A stretch of DNA of 64,000 nucleotides from Flavobacterium sp. SM15 (GCF_022012335.1 NZ_JAKLTO010000002.1:434001-498000); one strand, 5' to 3'. Counted from the stretch's first letter, positions 17,166 to 27,321 are shown. Made by a program: numbers and translations. The notes: generated from the sequence alone by a model not told the origin.

Positions 17166-20024
17166 TTATTTCAGTTTCTTTTTTACTTCCACTTCTTGGA
17201 ACGCTTCGATCAAATCGTATTCTTTTAAGTCGTTGTAATTTTTAATCTGCATACCACAGTCGTATCCTTTGGAAACTTCTTTTACGTCGTCTTTAAAACG
17301 TTTCAACGTAGTTAATTCCCCGGTATAAATTACAACTCCTTCGCGGATTAAACGAATTCTCGAGTTTCGGAAAATTTTACCATCAGTAACCATACATCCG
17401 GCAATAGTCCCCACTTTCGAAATTTTGAACAACTCACGAACTTCTGCAGTACCGGTAATTTCTTCTTTAAGTTCCGGTGACAACATCCCTTCCATCGCAT
17501 CTTTCAAATCATCGATAGCATCGTAGATGATCGAATAGTGACGGATATCGATTTCTTCTTTCTCGGCCAACTGTTTCGCGTTTCCTTGCGGACGAACGTT
17601 GAATCCGATAATGATCGCATCCGAAGCCGAAGCTAACAATACGTCGGACTCAGTAATCGCTCCAACTCCTTTGTGGATGATACGAATTTGAATTTCTTCC
17701 GTAGATAATTTCGAGAAGGAATCCGATAACGCTTCAACCGAACCGTCCACATCTCCTTTAAGGATGATGTTCAATTCTTTAAACTGACCTAAAGCGATAC
17801 GACGACCGATTTCGGCAAGGGTAATATGTTTCTGTGTACGTACAGACTGCTCGCGTAACAACTGCATACGTTTTGCAGCAATTTGTTTCGCTTCTCTTTC
17901 GTCTTCAAATACGTTGAATTTGTCTCCTGCTGTTGGCGCTCCGTCCAAACCTAAGATCGAAATTGGCGTTGACGGACCGGCTTCTTTTACAGATTTCCCG
18001 CGCTCGTCAAACATCGCCTTCACTTTTCCGTGGTTTTTACCTGCCAATACGTAGTCACCCACACGTAAAGTCCCTGCCTGAACCAAAATAGTAGTTACAT
18101 AACCACGCCCTTTGTCCAACTGGGCTTCTACTACAGTTCCTACTGCCGGTTTATTCGGATTTGCTTTTAAATCCAGGATTTCTGCCTCCAACAATACTTT
18201 TTCCAACAATTCGGGAACACCTTGTCCGAATTTAGCGGAAATATCGTGGGATTGGTATTTTCCACCCCAATCTTCAACCAATAAATTCATTCCGGCTAAT
18301 TGTTCCTTAATTTTTTCAGGATTCGCACTTGGTTTATCCACTTTATTGATGGCAAAGATCATTGGTACACCCGCTGCTTGCGCGTGAGAAATCGCCTCTT
18401 TGGTTTGTGGCATGATGTCATCGTCGGCTGCCACCACGATAATCGCGATATCGGTAACCTGAGCACCACGGGCACGCATCGCGGTAAATGCCTCGTGACC
18501 CGGTGTATCTAAGAACGTAATTTCTTGTCCGTTTTCCAACTCTACTCCATAGGCTCCGATGTGCTGCGTAATTCCTCCGGACTCACCCGCGATAACATTC
18601 GCTTTACGGATGTAATCCAATAAGGACGTTTTACCGTGGTCTACGTGACCCATTACCGTTACGATCGGTGCACGGAATTTCAAATCTTCCGGACGATCTT
18701 CTACTACCTCAATGTTTTCTTCAATATCTGTTGTAATGAATTCTACTTCATAACCAAATTCATCAGCAACAATTGAAAGCGTTTCCGCATCCAAACGTTG
18801 GTTCATGGTTACCATGATCCCCAAAGACATACACGTTCCGATAACTTTTGTAATCGGCACATCCATCATGGTAGCAATTTCACCTACAGTTACGAATTCC
18901 GTTACTTTTAATGTTTTGCTTCCTTCTTCTAACGCTCTTTGTTCGTCATCCGATTTCTGACGGTGTGAATCACGTTTGTCTCTTCTGTATTTAGCTGCTT
19001 TAGATTTGCTTCCTTTTCCTTGAAGTCTTTCTAAAGTTTCTTTGATTTGGTTTTTAACTTCTTCCTCGGTTGGCTCCACTTTAGCAACAATCGCAGGACG
19101 GTTTCCTTTTTGGAAGCCTGGCTTGTTCGGCCCAAATTTTCCTCCGCCTGGTCTATTGGCATTGTTTCCACCTTGCCCTTGACCTGCTTGACCACCTTGA
19201 CCAGGTGCACCCGGTTTTCCAGGAATGCGTTTTCTTTTGTTCTTATTGGCATTCTGCCCCTGACCTGCCTGACCTTGTTGAGCTCCGGCTGTAGCTGGCT
19301 TATTACCGTCTTTTTTGAACTCTTCTTTTTTCTTTTTCGGTTTGTTGAATTGCGATAAATCAATGGTCTGGCCCGTAAAAGTTGCTCCGCTTAATTTTTG
19401 ATACTGCGTTTCGATTTTCTCGTCCACCACAGGTTCTTCCGCCGCCGGAGCAGCTGCTTTAACCTCTTTTTCCACAGGTTTAACCACCTCTTTAACCTCA
19501 GGCTTAACTTCCGTTACCGGCTCAGACTGTTCTGACTTCACCTCTGTTTTAGGTTCAGCTTTTGGCTCTTCAACCGGTTTTACTTCGGTTTTAGGCGCTG
19601 CATCAACTGGCTTTTCAACAACTTCTGAAGAAGGCTTTTCAGAAACAACTTCCGGTTTCTTAGGATCAAGGTCGATTTTACCAACAGCTTTGGGACCTGC
19701 AAGCGAAGCGCGTGCTTTGATTACTTCCTGGCGCTGTTTTTCTTCCTCCTGCTTGCGTTTGTCTTCAATTTCTTTTTCTCTTTCGACTCTAAGGGCTTCT
19801 TTTTCCTTCTTCTTTTCCTCACCTACCTCTTTCGAAGCAACCTTATTACCTTTATCAGCAGAGAATTGACCGCACAAGATAGAGTATTCCTCATTAGAAA
19901 TTTTAGCATTAGGACTTGATTCAATGGTATGACCCTTTTCTTTCAAATAATCCACAGCTCTATCTAGAGAAATATTTAATTCCCTTAAAACCTTGTTAAT
20001 TCTTATTACTCTTTCTTCAGACAT
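17166..20024 (-). CDS. infB: translation initiation factor IF-2
   Basis: A 952-residue GTPase that brings initiator tRNA to the 30S subunit. The N-terminal IF2_N element ([19 protein letters not shown]) is followed by a long Lys/Glu/Pro- and Gly/Gln/Asn-rich linker (about residues 70-330). A second IF2_N-like element follows, then the G domain with GHVDHGKT near residue 456, DTPGHEAF and NKVDKP, and domains II-IV through the C-terminus (EVEVKKKLK). It is the last gene of rimP-nusA-infB. The long low-complexity linker is normal for Bacteroidetes IF-2. Confidence 0.97.
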   Translation of the reverse strand: MSEERVIRINKVLRELNISLDRAVDYLKEKGHTIESSPNAKISNEEYSILCGQFSADKGNKVASKEVGEEKKKEKEALRVEREKEIEDKRKQEEEKQRQEVIKARASLAGPKAVGKIDLDPKKPEVVSEKPSSEVVEKPVDAAPKTEVKPVEEPKAEPKTEVKSEQSEPVTEVKPEVKEVVKPVEKEVKAAAPAAEEPVVDEKIETQYQKLSGATFTGQTIDLSQFNKPKKKKEEFKKDGNKPATAGAQQGQAGQGQNANKNKRKRIPGKPGAPGQGGQAGQGQGGNNANRPGGGKFGPNKPGFQKGNRPAIVAKVEPTEEEVKNQIKETLERLQGKGSKSKAAKYRRDKRDSHRQKSDDEQRALEEGSKTLKVTEFVTVGEIATMMDVPITKVIGTCMSLGIMVTMNQRLDAETLSIVADEFGYEVEFITTDIEENIEVVEDRPEDLKFRAPIVTVMGHVDHGKTSLLDYIRKANVIAGESGGITQHIGAYGVELENGQEITFLDTPGHEAFTAMRARGAQVTDIAIIVVAADDDIMPQTKEAISHAQAAGVPMIFAINKVDKPSANPEKIKEQLAGMNLLVEDWGGKYQSHDISAKFGQGVPELLEKVLLEAEILDLKANPNKPAVGTVVEAQLDKGRGYVTTILVQAGTLRVGDYVLAGKNHGKVKAMFDERGKSVKEAGPSTPISILGLDGAPTAGDKFNVFEDEREAKQIAAKRMQLLREQSVRTQKHITLAEIGRRIALGQFKELNIILKGDVDGSVEALSDSFSKLSTEEIQIRIIHKGVGAITESDVLLASASDAIIIGFNVRPQGNAKQLAEKEEIDIRHYSIIYDAIDDLKDAMEGMLSPELKEEITGTAEVRELFKISKVGTIAGCMVTDGKIFRNSRIRLIREGVVIYTGELTTLKRFKDDVKEVSKGYDCGMQIKNYNDLKEYDLIEAFQEVEVKKKLK

Positions 20025-20082
20025 ATAATCTTTTTATTATTACCTTAATGCGTGTGTGTTGTTGTGTCTAACTAACTATAAA

Positions 20083-21327
20083 TTAGTCTTCGAATTCTTC
20101 TTTTAAAATTCGCATTACATCCAAAATAGTCTCCTCTTCCAGATCGGTTCTTCTTACTAAATCTGCAACATCTTGTTTTAATATGCTACGCGCAGTATCC
20201 AAACCGATTTTTGCAAACTCCTCGATTACCCATCCGTCGATTTCGTCTGAGAACTCTGTTAATTCTACATCATCCTCTTCTTCAGCAAGGTTGCCTTCAC
20301 GGATTACATCCAACTCGTAACCTGTTAACTGCCCTGCCAATTTAATATTGTGTCCGCCACGGCCAATCGCTTTGGAAACTTCCTCTAATTTAAGGAAAAC
20401 TTCAGCCGCTTTTTTCTCTTCGTCAATTTTAACCGAAGAAACTTTTGCCGGGCTCAATGCTCTGGTGATAAACAACTGAGCATTGGTAGTATAATTAATT
20501 ACGTCGATATTTTCATTTCCTAACTCACGAACTATTCCATGGATACGGGAACCTTTCATACCAACGCAAGCTCCTACCGGATCGATTCTGTCGTCGTACG
20601 AATCTACGGCAACTTTCGCTTTTTCACCAGGAATGCGCACCACTTTTTTAATCATGATCAAACCGTCGAATACTTCCGGAATTTCCTGTTCGAACAATTT
20701 CTCAAGGAATTTCTCCGAAGTTCTGGACATAATGATTTGCGGCTTATTTCCTTTAAGCTCTACATTTTCAATGATTCCACGCACGTTATCTCCTTTACGG
20801 AAAAAGTCGGACGGAATTTGTTTTTCTTTCGGCAACACGATTTCGTTCCCTTCATCATCCACCAAAATTACAGCTTTCGGACGTACATGGTGCACTTCCG
20901 CAGTATAAATTTCTCCAATTAAATCTTTAAACTGTTTGTAAAGATTTGTATTATCATGCTCATGGATTTTGGAAATAAGGTTTTGACGCAAGGCCAAAAT
21001 CGCTCTTCTTCCCAATTGAATTAATTTCACTTCTTCGGACACATCTTCTCCCACCTCGAAATCCGGCTCGATTTTTCTGGCTTCCGACAAAGAGATCTCA
21101 GAGTTTTCGTCTTCTACTTCTCCATCAGCAACCACCACACGATTTCTCCAAATTTCCATATCTCCTTTATCGGGATTAATGATGATATCGAAGTTATCGT
21201 CGGATCCGTATTTCTTTTTCAATGCATTTCTAAACACATCTTCCAAAATCGCCATTAAGGTAACTCTATCGATTAGCTTATCGTCTTTAAATTCCGAAAA
21301 CGATTCGATTAATGCAATATTCTCCAT
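20083..21327 (-). CDS. nusA: transcription termination/antitermination factor NusA
   Basis: A 414-residue RNA-polymerase-associated factor. The N-terminal domain (to about 130) is followed by an S1 domain (about 135-200, with EVHHVRPKAVILVDDEGNEI) and tandem KH domains (DRIDPVGACVGMKGSRIHGI and AIGRGGHNIKLAGQL). An acidic C-terminal tail (EEEDDVELTEF) replaces the extra acidic repeats of the E. coli protein, which explains the shorter length. It is 14 bases downstream of rimP and about 60 bases before infB. NusA could act on the hairpin found in its own operon leader. Confidence 0.97.
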   Translation of the reverse strand: MENIALIESFSEFKDDKLIDRVTLMAILEDVFRNALKKKYGSDDNFDIIINPDKGDMEIWRNRVVVADGEVEDENSEISLSEARKIEPDFEVGEDVSEEVKLIQLGRRAILALRQNLISKIHEHDNTNLYKQFKDLIGEIYTAEVHHVRPKAVILVDDEGNEIVLPKEKQIPSDFFRKGDNVRGIIENVELKGNKPQIIMSRTSEKFLEKLFEQEIPEVFDGLIMIKKVVRIPGEKAKVAVDSYDDRIDPVGACVGMKGSRIHGIVRELGNENIDVINYTTNAQLFITRALSPAKVSSVKIDEEKKAAEVFLKLEEVSKAIGRGGHNIKLAGQLTGYELDVIREGNLAEEEDDVELTEFSDEIDGWVIEEFAKIGLDTARSILKQDVADLVRRTDLEEETILDVMRILKEEFED

Positions 21328-21341
21328 GCTAACTCTTTAAT

Positions 21342-21806
21342 TTAAAATGTTATTATAACAACTGCTTCTTTAATATCCTGATATTTGATTTCTGCTCTTT
21401 TTTGAACAGTTTCTTTTCCTTTACCAATTTGCTTTGGCTCACGAGCACTCCATTCCAAAACAATAAATTCATCATTAGCCTCTGTGATAGGTGCTTCATA
21501 TTTCTCTTCAGCGGTAGTCACCTTCAGGGTTCTTCCGATATTTTTTCGAAACTGTCTTGGCAATTTCAACGGGCTGGTTGCTCCTGCCGAAGCCACTTCC
21601 AATGAGAAATCCTGCTCTTCCCTATCCAGATTGTGTTCAATCGCCCTGCTGATATTGATGCAATCCTGAAGATTCACCCCATTATCCCCATCTAAAGTTA
21701 CAATAATTTTATAACTATCACTGATGCTTAAGTCGATTAAAAACAAGGATGGATTTTGAGCCAATCCTTCATTTAACAACTCCGTTACTTTCTCTCTAAA
21801 GGTCAT
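21342..21806 (-). CDS. rimP: ribosome maturation factor RimP
   Basis: About 154 residues matching RimP, which helps assemble the 30S subunit. Diagnostic segments are [24 protein letters not shown] and the C-terminal Sm-like barrel. I choose the ATG at 21806 ([14 protein letters not shown]). An in-frame ATG at 21842 would add 12 residues (MREAGLPSF...) but would be translated through a perfect terminator-like hairpin, so it is probably leader sequence. First gene of rimP-nusA-infB. Confidence 0.93.
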   Translation of the reverse strand: MTFREKVTELLNEGLAQNPSLFLIDLSISDSYKIIVTLDGDNGVNLQDCINISRAIEHNLDREEQDFSLEVASAGATSPLKLPRQFRKNIGRTLKVTTAEEKYEAPITEANDEFIVLEWSAREPKQIGKGKETVQKRAEIKYQDIKEAVVIITF

Positions 21807-21817
21807 ATTTGTATAAA

Positions 21818-21841
21818 AAGAGGGAAGCCCTGCTTCCCTCA
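21818..21841 (-). terminator. terminator-like hairpin in the rimP-nusA-infB leader (possible attenuator)
   Basis: On the minus strand the perfect 9-bp stem GAGGGAAGC / GCTTCCCTC with a 3-base loop is followed at once by TTTTT. It lies between the operon promoter and the rimP ATG at 21806, so most initiating polymerases must cross it. No gene upstream on this strand needs a terminator here. Confidence 0.7.
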
Positions 21842-21869
21842 TTATTTAGTTCCGTAATAAATAACGCTG

Positions 21870-21877
21870 CAAATATA
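21870..21877 (-). promoter_or_regulatory. -7 element of the rimP operon promoter
   Basis: Minus-strand TATATTTG is an exact TAnnTTTG match. The start point would be near 21863, which gives a leader of about 57 bases that contains the hairpin at 21818-21841. Confidence 0.6.
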
Positions 21878-21903
21878 CAATTTTTTTTAAATATTGAAAA
21901 TCA

Positions 21904-21933
21904 TTGTTTATTACAAATATTTCTCTACCTTTA
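21904..21933 (+). promoter_or_regulatory. putative promoter of the universal stress gene
   Basis: TACCTTTA (21926-21933) is one base off TAnnTTTG, with TTG (21904-21906) 19 bases before it. It is divergent from the rimP promoter. Confidence 0.4.
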
Positions 21934-21973
21934 TGAAAAAGTTTTTTAACACAAAATTCCCACAACCTATATT

Positions 21974-22798
21974 ATGAAACGTATTTTAGTACCTACCGAT
22001 TTTTCAAACCATGCCGAATACGCATTAAAAGTAGCTGCACAAATCGCCAAAAAAAACAACGCTGAGATCTACATCTTACATATGCTTGAACTTCCTCACG
22101 AAGGAAACGACGCTTTGTCCGAAGGACACGAAATCCCGGAAATCATGTACTTCAAGAAAAGAGCTGAAGAAAAACTGGACGAATTAACACAAGCAAGTTA
22201 TTTAGACGGAATTGACGTTTCGGAAATCATCAAAATCGAAGGCACATTTGAAGGCATCATCGGTATTAGCAAAAAGAACGACATCGATTTAATCGTAATG
22301 GGATCACACGGTTCTAACGGTTTCCGAGAAATGATCATCGGATCCAATACTGAAAAAGTAGTTCGAACTTCCGAAGTTCCCGTTTTAGTGATCAAAAGAG
22401 ACACTCCTGATTTTAATGTAAACAAATTTGTTTTCGCTTCCGACTTCTCAGACGAGATTCGCGATACTTTTGCTAAAGCCGTGGAATTCTCAAACAAATT
22501 CGGCGCACATTTGAATTTGGTATCCATCAACACTCCGAACAATTTTAAATCTACAAGTGTTTCTGAAAAAATCATGAGCGATTTTATTGCCAACTTTAAA
22601 ATTGACAATTACTCTACGCACATTTACAACGATGTAAACATTGAAAAAGGAATCCTGAATTTTGCAAACAGCATTAATGCAGACCTAATCGGAATGAGTA
22701 CTCACGGAAGAAGAGGACTGGCCCATTTCTTCAACGGAAGCATCAGCGAAGATTTAGTGAATCACGCAGTGCGACCAGTAATTACTTTTAAAATCTAA
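21974..22798 (+). CDS. tandem-domain universal stress protein
   Basis: A 274-residue cytoplasmic protein with two UspA domains (about 1-145 and 150-274). The nucleotide-binding pattern G-x2-G-x9-G-S is present in the first domain as GSHGSNGFREMIIGS and in the second as STHGRRGLAHFFNGS. The start MKRILVPTDFSNHAEYAL is typical. Both domains look able to bind ATP. It is monocistronic and ends at a strong terminator shared with the tRNA-Gln gene that faces it. The stress role is a family inference. Confidence 0.92.
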   Translation: MKRILVPTDFSNHAEYALKVAAQIAKKNNAEIYILHMLELPHEGNDALSEGHEIPEIMYFKKRAEEKLDELTQASYLDGIDVSEIIKIEGTFEGIIGISKKNDIDLIVMGSHGSNGFREMIIGSNTEKVVRTSEVPVLVIKRDTPDFNVNKFVFASDFSDEIRDTFAKAVEFSNKFGAHLNLVSINTPNNFKSTSVSEKIMSDFIANFKIDNYSTHIYNDVNIEKGILNFANSINADLIGMSTHGRRGLAHFFNGSISEDLVNHAVRPVITFKI

Positions 22799-22813
22799 TT
22801 GCTCAAACAAAAT

Positions 22814-22844
22814 AAAAAAAGCCTCTCGATTGAGAGGCTTTTTT
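22814..22844. terminator. bidirectional terminator between the stress gene and tRNA-Gln
   Basis: AAGCCTCTC / GAGAGGCTT stem with a GATT loop, extended by A and T runs on both sides. It ends two bases before the tRNA 3' end. Confidence 0.9.
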
Positions 22845-22845
22845 G

Positions 22846-22916
22846 TTGGTCTACTAGGACTCGAACCTAGAATGACTGAACCAAAATCAGTAGTGTTACC
22901 ATTACACCATAGACCA
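22846..22916 (-). tRNA. tRNA-Gln (anticodon TTG)
   Basis: The minus strand folds as a tRNA: acceptor TGGTCTA / TAGACCA with discriminator A, anticodon stem ACTGA / TCAGT enclosing loop TTTTGGT (anticodon TTG, reads CAA), and T-arm CTAGG-TTCGAGT-CCTAG. The 3' CCA is not encoded and must be added after transcription. The gene is single, not in a cluster. Confidence 0.95.
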
Positions 22917-22948
22917 GTACCGTTGTGCATCATTGCTGATTGCGGGTG

Positions 22949-22976
22949 CAAATGTAGCACATATTTTTTTCAATCC
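22949..22976 (-). promoter_or_regulatory. promoter of tRNA-Gln
   Basis: Minus-strand TACATTTG (22949-22956) is an exact TAnnTTTG match, with GGATTG at 22971-22976 upstream. It lies 33 bases before the tRNA. Confidence 0.6.
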
Positions 22977-23083
22977 AAATTTTTAGATAAAAAAATATTA
23001 AAAAAATATTTTGTGCGTTTCTATATACAAAAAAAGAGTTTCTTTGTAACTGAAAATAAACCAACATTCGACAAACATTCACG

Positions 23084-26000
23084 ATGGTAACATTTGACTT
23101 TAAAAAGTGGAATACAATCTTGGGCTGGTGTGCTTTTGCAGCGGCGCTTCTAACCTATTCATTAACCGTTGAACCCACACTAAGTTTTTGGGACTGTGGA
23201 GAATACATTGCCACTTCAGCCAAATTAGAAGTAGGGCACCCACCGGGAGCCCCGCTATTTCAAATGATCGGCGCCTTCTTTTCCATGTTCGCAACCGGAC
23301 CGGACAAAATTGCTTTAATGGTGAACATGATGTCGGTTTTCTCAAGTGCTTTTACCATTTTATTTATGTTTTGGTCGAGTACATTAATTCTTAAAAAAGT
23401 TGTCGCTTCCTTTACCGAATTCAACAACAACAGTGCTATTATGGTACTGGGAAGTTCTTTTGTAGGCGCTTTAGCCTTTACATTTTCCGACAGTTTTTGG
23501 TTTAATGCCGTGGAAGCTGAAGTTTATGCAATGGCTACTTTATTCATAGCTATTATTTTCTGGCTCGCTTTACGTTGGGAAGAAGACATGCACAAACCAA
23601 GAGGAAATCGCTGGTTATTACTTATCTCCTTAATGATAGGCCTTTCCTTTGGCGTGCATTTTATGGCACTTTTAACCATTCCATCAATTGGATTGTTGTA
23701 CTATTTCAAAAATTACGAGAAAATCACCATCAAGAATTTCATCATTGCCAACGTAAGCATTGTGGCGATTTTATTCTTTGTGTTCAAGTTTTTACTTCCT
23801 TATACTTTGGCCTTTTTCGGAAAAACGGAAATTTTCATGGTCAATAGTTTGGGACTTCCGTTCGACTCAGGAACCATCTTCGCCTTCCTATTAATTATTG
23901 CAGGTTTCTATTTCGGACTGAACTATACCAAGAAAAAAGACAAACCGTTTTTTAATACTGTTTTGCTTTGCATTTTATTTGTTTTGATTGGATTTTCAAC
24001 TTGGTTAATGCTACCAATCCGTGCCAACGCCAATGTAAATATCAACGAAAACAAACCTTCCGATGCTGCCGAAGTATTAGCCTATTACAACCGTGAGCAG
24101 TACGGAGAACAAAAAACCTTTTACGGACCGCTATTCTCAGAAACTTACGCTGGTTTAGACGAAACAACCCCTTATTTAGACGATAAACCAAATTACGAAC
24201 GCGATTACAAAACCGGTAAATACGTAATTGTAAACAACTACAAAAACGGAAAACAAAACACAAGTGACGCACACAAAGGAGTACTTCCAAGAATGTGGAG
24301 CCCAGAACATGCCGTGCGTTACATGTCGTTCACCAAACCCTTGGAATTCAAAATAAATCCGCAGGCATTTGTAGATGAAGAAGGAGCACCAATGGAAGAG
24401 GAATTAAACCAAATGACTGAAATCGTTTCCGAATTTCGAAGTGCTTATGCGGCTGGAAAAATTGATTTGGACGGTTACGACGAATTCTTAAAAAGCTACG
24501 GAGATTATCTAATCATTGAAAAACCATCCTTTGTAGACAACATGAAATTCATGTTCGAATACCAGTTCGGCTATATGTACTGGCGTTATCTTTTGTGGAA
24601 CTTTGTGGGACGTCAAAACGACGAACAAGGCAAATATGATGCTAACGACGGAAACTGGTTAAGCGGTATCGGATTTATCGATCAGGCTCATTTGGGATCA
24701 CAAAAAAACCTTCCTCCAGATGTTCTAAACAACAAAGGACGAAACACCTATTATTTCCTTCCTTTTATTTTAGGAGTATTAGGAATTGTGTTCCACGCTT
24801 CTAAAGACAAGAAAAGTTTTTATATTCTTTTAGTTTTGTTCCTGTTCAACAGCTTTGCACTAAAAGTATTCCTTAACGAACGTCCATTTGAACCAAGAGA
24901 AAGAGATTATGCTGTGGTAGGATCCTTCTATGTGTTTGCCATTTGGGTTGGATTTGGAGTTTACGCGTTATACGATGCCCTGAAAGGTTATTTGAAAGCA
25001 AAAATTGCAATTCCGGCTACTATTGTTGCCTCGCTTTTTGCTGCACCAATTTTAATGGCCAAAGAAAACTGGGACGACCACAACCGTTCCGGAAAATATA
25101 CAGCAATTGCCATGGCAAAATCCTATTTGGATTCCTGTGAACCAAACGCTATCTTATTTACCATCGGAGACAACGACACCTTCCCGCTATGGTACATGCA
25201 GGAAATCGAAAACTACCGAACCGACGTTCGCATCGTAAACACTCAATTGATTGCCGTGGATTGGTACATCGACCAAATGAAGATGAAGCAAAACAAATCG
25301 GAACCACTTTCAATTCGTTTTACACACAGTCAATACGTAGGAGAAAATCGAGATGCAGTAGTTTACAAACCCCTTACTGAGGAGCGTATTTTACTAAATG
25401 AACTTTTAGAATTTATTGCTTCCGAAGACGACCGAACAACCGTAGAGATGAACAACGGACACAAGATCCACTTTTTCCCTACCCAAAAAGTACGTATTCC
25501 GGTAGACAAGGCAACGGTGATCAAAAACAAAGTAGTGGATCCAGCCGTTAACGACTCCATTGTTCCTTATATTGATATGGATATTAAAGACAATGCGATT
25601 TATAAAAACAGGCTGATCATGCTAGACATTGTAGCCAATAACAACTGGAAACGTCCAATTTATTTTAGTGGCGGAACTTTTGGGGACGACGACTACCTTT
25701 GGATGAAAGACTACATGCAATTGGACGGAATGCTTTATAAATTGGTCCCAATCAAAACGCCTTTGGGTAAACAAGGCAGCATCCTTGACATGGGCAGAAT
25801 CGATACTGAAAAAATGTACAAAATCGTGATGTCCTGGGATTGGGGCAACAGCGGTAATCCAAACATCTATCACGATCCTGAAACGCGCAAAAACGGCATT
25901 TCGTACCGATCAAATCTAGCTCGCTTAATGGAAGCTTTAATCAATGAAGGCAAAACTGACAAAGCTAAAAAAGTGATTGATTTAGCCATGAGTAAAATGC

Positions 26001-26317
26001 CGATTGATTATTTTGGATTCTATACTTTAGTAGAACCATTTGCAGGAGGCTATTACGAAGTAGGTGAAAAGGCTAAAGCAAGAGCAATTCTTGACAAACT
26101 GATGAAAAAATATCAGGAAAAATTAATCTATTACAGCAACATGAAACCTTCTGAGCAAAACAGTGTTTACATAGACATCGCAAACGACATCGAACGATAT
26201 CGAAGCTTATTGGAAGTCATGAAAGAACGTGGCGATATGGAATTTTACAATCAAAGCAAAGTTAAGTTCAACAGTTACAACAAACTCTTTGAACGCTTTG
26301 GACGCGATATGGAATAG
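23084..26317 (+). CDS. DUF2723 (TMEM260/GT117-type) integral membrane protein
   Basis: A 1077-residue membrane protein. The N-terminal DUF2723 domain starts with SLTVEPTLSFWDCGEYIATSAKLEVGHPPGAP (about 25-58 in short: FWDCGEY and GHPPGAP), the acidic loop pattern of GT-C enzymes, and about 10-12 helices are scattered to residue 670. The C-terminal third is soluble, with NDTFPLWYMQ and helical TPR-like repeats at about 970-1050. The eukaryotic relative TMEM260 transfers mannose to proteins, so a protein O-glycosylation role is possible; this is inference. It is monocistronic. Confidence 0.85.
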   Translation: MVTFDFKKWNTILGWCAFAAALLTYSLTVEPTLSFWDCGEYIATSAKLEVGHPPGAPLFQMIGAFFSMFATGPDKIALMVNMMSVFSSAFTILFMFWSSTLILKKVVASFTEFNNNSAIMVLGSSFVGALAFTFSDSFWFNAVEAEVYAMATLFIAIIFWLALRWEEDMHKPRGNRWLLLISLMIGLSFGVHFMALLTIPSIGLLYYFKNYEKITIKNFIIANVSIVAILFFVFKFLLPYTLAFFGKTEIFMVNSLGLPFDSGTIFAFLLIIAGFYFGLNYTKKKDKPFFNTVLLCILFVLIGFSTWLMLPIRANANVNINENKPSDAAEVLAYYNREQYGEQKTFYGPLFSETYAGLDETTPYLDDKPNYERDYKTGKYVIVNNYKNGKQNTSDAHKGVLPRMWSPEHAVRYMSFTKPLEFKINPQAFVDEEGAPMEEELNQMTEIVSEFRSAYAAGKIDLDGYDEFLKSYGDYLIIEKPSFVDNMKFMFEYQFGYMYWRYLLWNFVGRQNDEQGKYDANDGNWLSGIGFIDQAHLGSQKNLPPDVLNNKGRNTYYFLPFILGVLGIVFHASKDKKSFYILLVLFLFNSFALKVFLNERPFEPRERDYAVVGSFYVFAIWVGFGVYALYDALKGYLKAKIAIPATIVASLFAAPILMAKENWDDHNRSGKYTAIAMAKSYLDSCEPNAILFTIGDNDTFPLWYMQEIENYRTDVRIVNTQLIAVDWYIDQMKMKQNKSEPLSIRFTHSQYVGENRDAVVYKPLTEERILLNELLEFIASEDDRTTVEMNNGHKIHFFPTQKVRIPVDKATVIKNKVVDPAVNDSIVPYIDMDIKDNAIYKNRLIMLDIVANNNWKRPIYFSGGTFGDDDYLWMKDYMQLDGMLYKLVPIKTPLGKQGSILDMGRIDTEKMYKIVMSWDWGNSGNPNIYHDPETRKNGISYRSNLARLMEALINEGKTDKAKKVIDLAMSKMPIDYFGFYTLVEPFAGGYYEVGEKAKARAILDKLMKKYQEKLIYYSNMKPSEQNSVYIDIANDIERYRSLLEVMKERGDMEFYNQSKVKFNSYNKLFERFGRDME

Positions 26318-26340
26318 TTTAAGAATAAATTAAAACAATA

Positions 26341-26378
26341 GGGCTTTTGAGGTTTTTAACTTTGAAAGCCTTATTTTT
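26341..26378 (+). terminator. hairpin terminator overlapping the next promoter
   Basis: GGCTTT / AAAGCC stem followed by TTATTTTT after the DUF2723 gene. TAACTTTG (26357-26364), an exact TAnnTTTG promoter element, lies in its loop and probably serves the deacetylase gene at 26384. Confidence 0.55.
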
Positions 26379-26383
26379 ATAGT

Positions 26384-27028
26384 ATGAATTTCTACTGGAT
26401 TAAAACCAACCCACTCATCAAACGATTGTTTGCCAATCAGATTTGGGATTTGCCCAATTCCGAAAAAAAAATCTACCTTACTTTCGACGACGGACCAACG
26501 CCAGAGGTAACCGAATGGGTTTTATCCGTATTAAAAAGCTACCAGGCAAAAGCCACTTTTTTCTGTATTGGTGACAACATTAGAAAATACCCGGAGATTT
26601 TCAACAAAGTACTAGCCCAAGGCCACAGCATCGGAAACCACACCTTTAATCATTTACAGGGTTGGAAAACTTCAAATAAAGAGTATCTTGAAAATGTGCT
26701 TTTATGCCATGAAGAAATTCTAAAACAAACAACAATCCAGTCAAATAAAAAATTCTTCCGTCCGCCTTACGGAAAATTAAAGCTTTCGCAATCAGCAAAA
26801 CTGAGAAAACTAGGCTACAAAATAATTATGTGGGATGTGTTAAGTGCCGATTTCGACAACGGCATTACAGCAGAAAAATGCCTTGAAAATGTAGTTTCCA
26901 ATACAGCACAAGGAAGCATTATCGTATTTCATGACAGTAAGAAGGCATTTCAAAATCTTGAATACACCTTACCAAAAGCATTAGCAGCTTTAAAAGAAAA
27001 AGGATTTGTGTTCGAAGCTCTGGTTTAA
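26384..27028 (+). CDS. polysaccharide deacetylase family protein
   Basis: A 214-residue NodB-fold hydrolase (carbohydrate esterase 4 type). The metal motif LTFDDGP sits at about residues 31-38, the second motif as GHSIGNHTFNH (HxxxH) near 87, then RPPYG near 125 and a late IIVFHD. These are the usual Asp-His-His metal ligands, so it is probably an active N- or O-deacetylase of an envelope or exopolysaccharide. No signal peptide is seen, although members may be cytoplasmic or membrane-bound. It converges on, and overlaps by 4 bases, the thioredoxin-like gene. Confidence 0.88.
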   Translation: MNFYWIKTNPLIKRLFANQIWDLPNSEKKIYLTFDDGPTPEVTEWVLSVLKSYQAKATFFCIGDNIRKYPEIFNKVLAQGHSIGNHTFNHLQGWKTSNKEYLENVLLCHEEILKQTTIQSNKKFFRPPYGKLKLSQSAKLRKLGYKIIMWDVLSADFDNGITAEKCLENVVSNTAQGSIIVFHDSKKAFQNLEYTLPKALAALKEKGFVFEALV

Positions 27029-27321
27029 GCGTTTTCCTGAACTAGTGTAATTAAAGTATTGGCATCCAACTCGCCGGATTGTCTCCAAACCATCTGACCG
27101 GCTTTATAAATCATTAAAGTTGGCAACCCTTTAATGCGAAGTGCTTCAGCCAATTCCTGGTTTTTATCCACATCGATTTTAATAACTTTAGCCTTGTCTC
27201 CAAGAGCCGCCGCCACATCGCGAATTACCGGATGCATTGATACCGAAGACTCGTTCCAATCCGTGTAAAAATCAATTAGAACCGGAACCTGAGTATTTAT
27301 AAGTTCTCCAAATTTTGACAT
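27025..27321 (-). CDS. thioredoxin-fold protein lacking the CxxC active site
   Basis: A 98-residue cytoplasmic thioredoxin fold. The region that is WCGPC in thioredoxin reads WNESS (about residues 22-26), and no cysteine occurs anywhere in the protein. The fold markers VPVLIDFYTDWN, KIDVDKN and the cis-proline loop GLPTLMIYK are kept. It therefore cannot do disulfide exchange and may be a binding or chaperone-like protein. The 3' end overlaps the deacetylase gene on the other strand by 4 bases. Confidence 0.85.
   Translation of the reverse strand: MSKFGELINTQVPVLIDFYTDWNESSVSMHPVIRDVAAALGDKAKVIKIDVDKNQELAEALRIKGLPTLMIYKAGQMVWRQSGELDANTLITLVQENA

Noticed and set aside
21807..21842. Longer RimP start (ATG 21842)
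   Set aside because: It lies within the leader hairpin and adds residues not typical of RimP; kept only as a possible leader translation in the attenuator idea.
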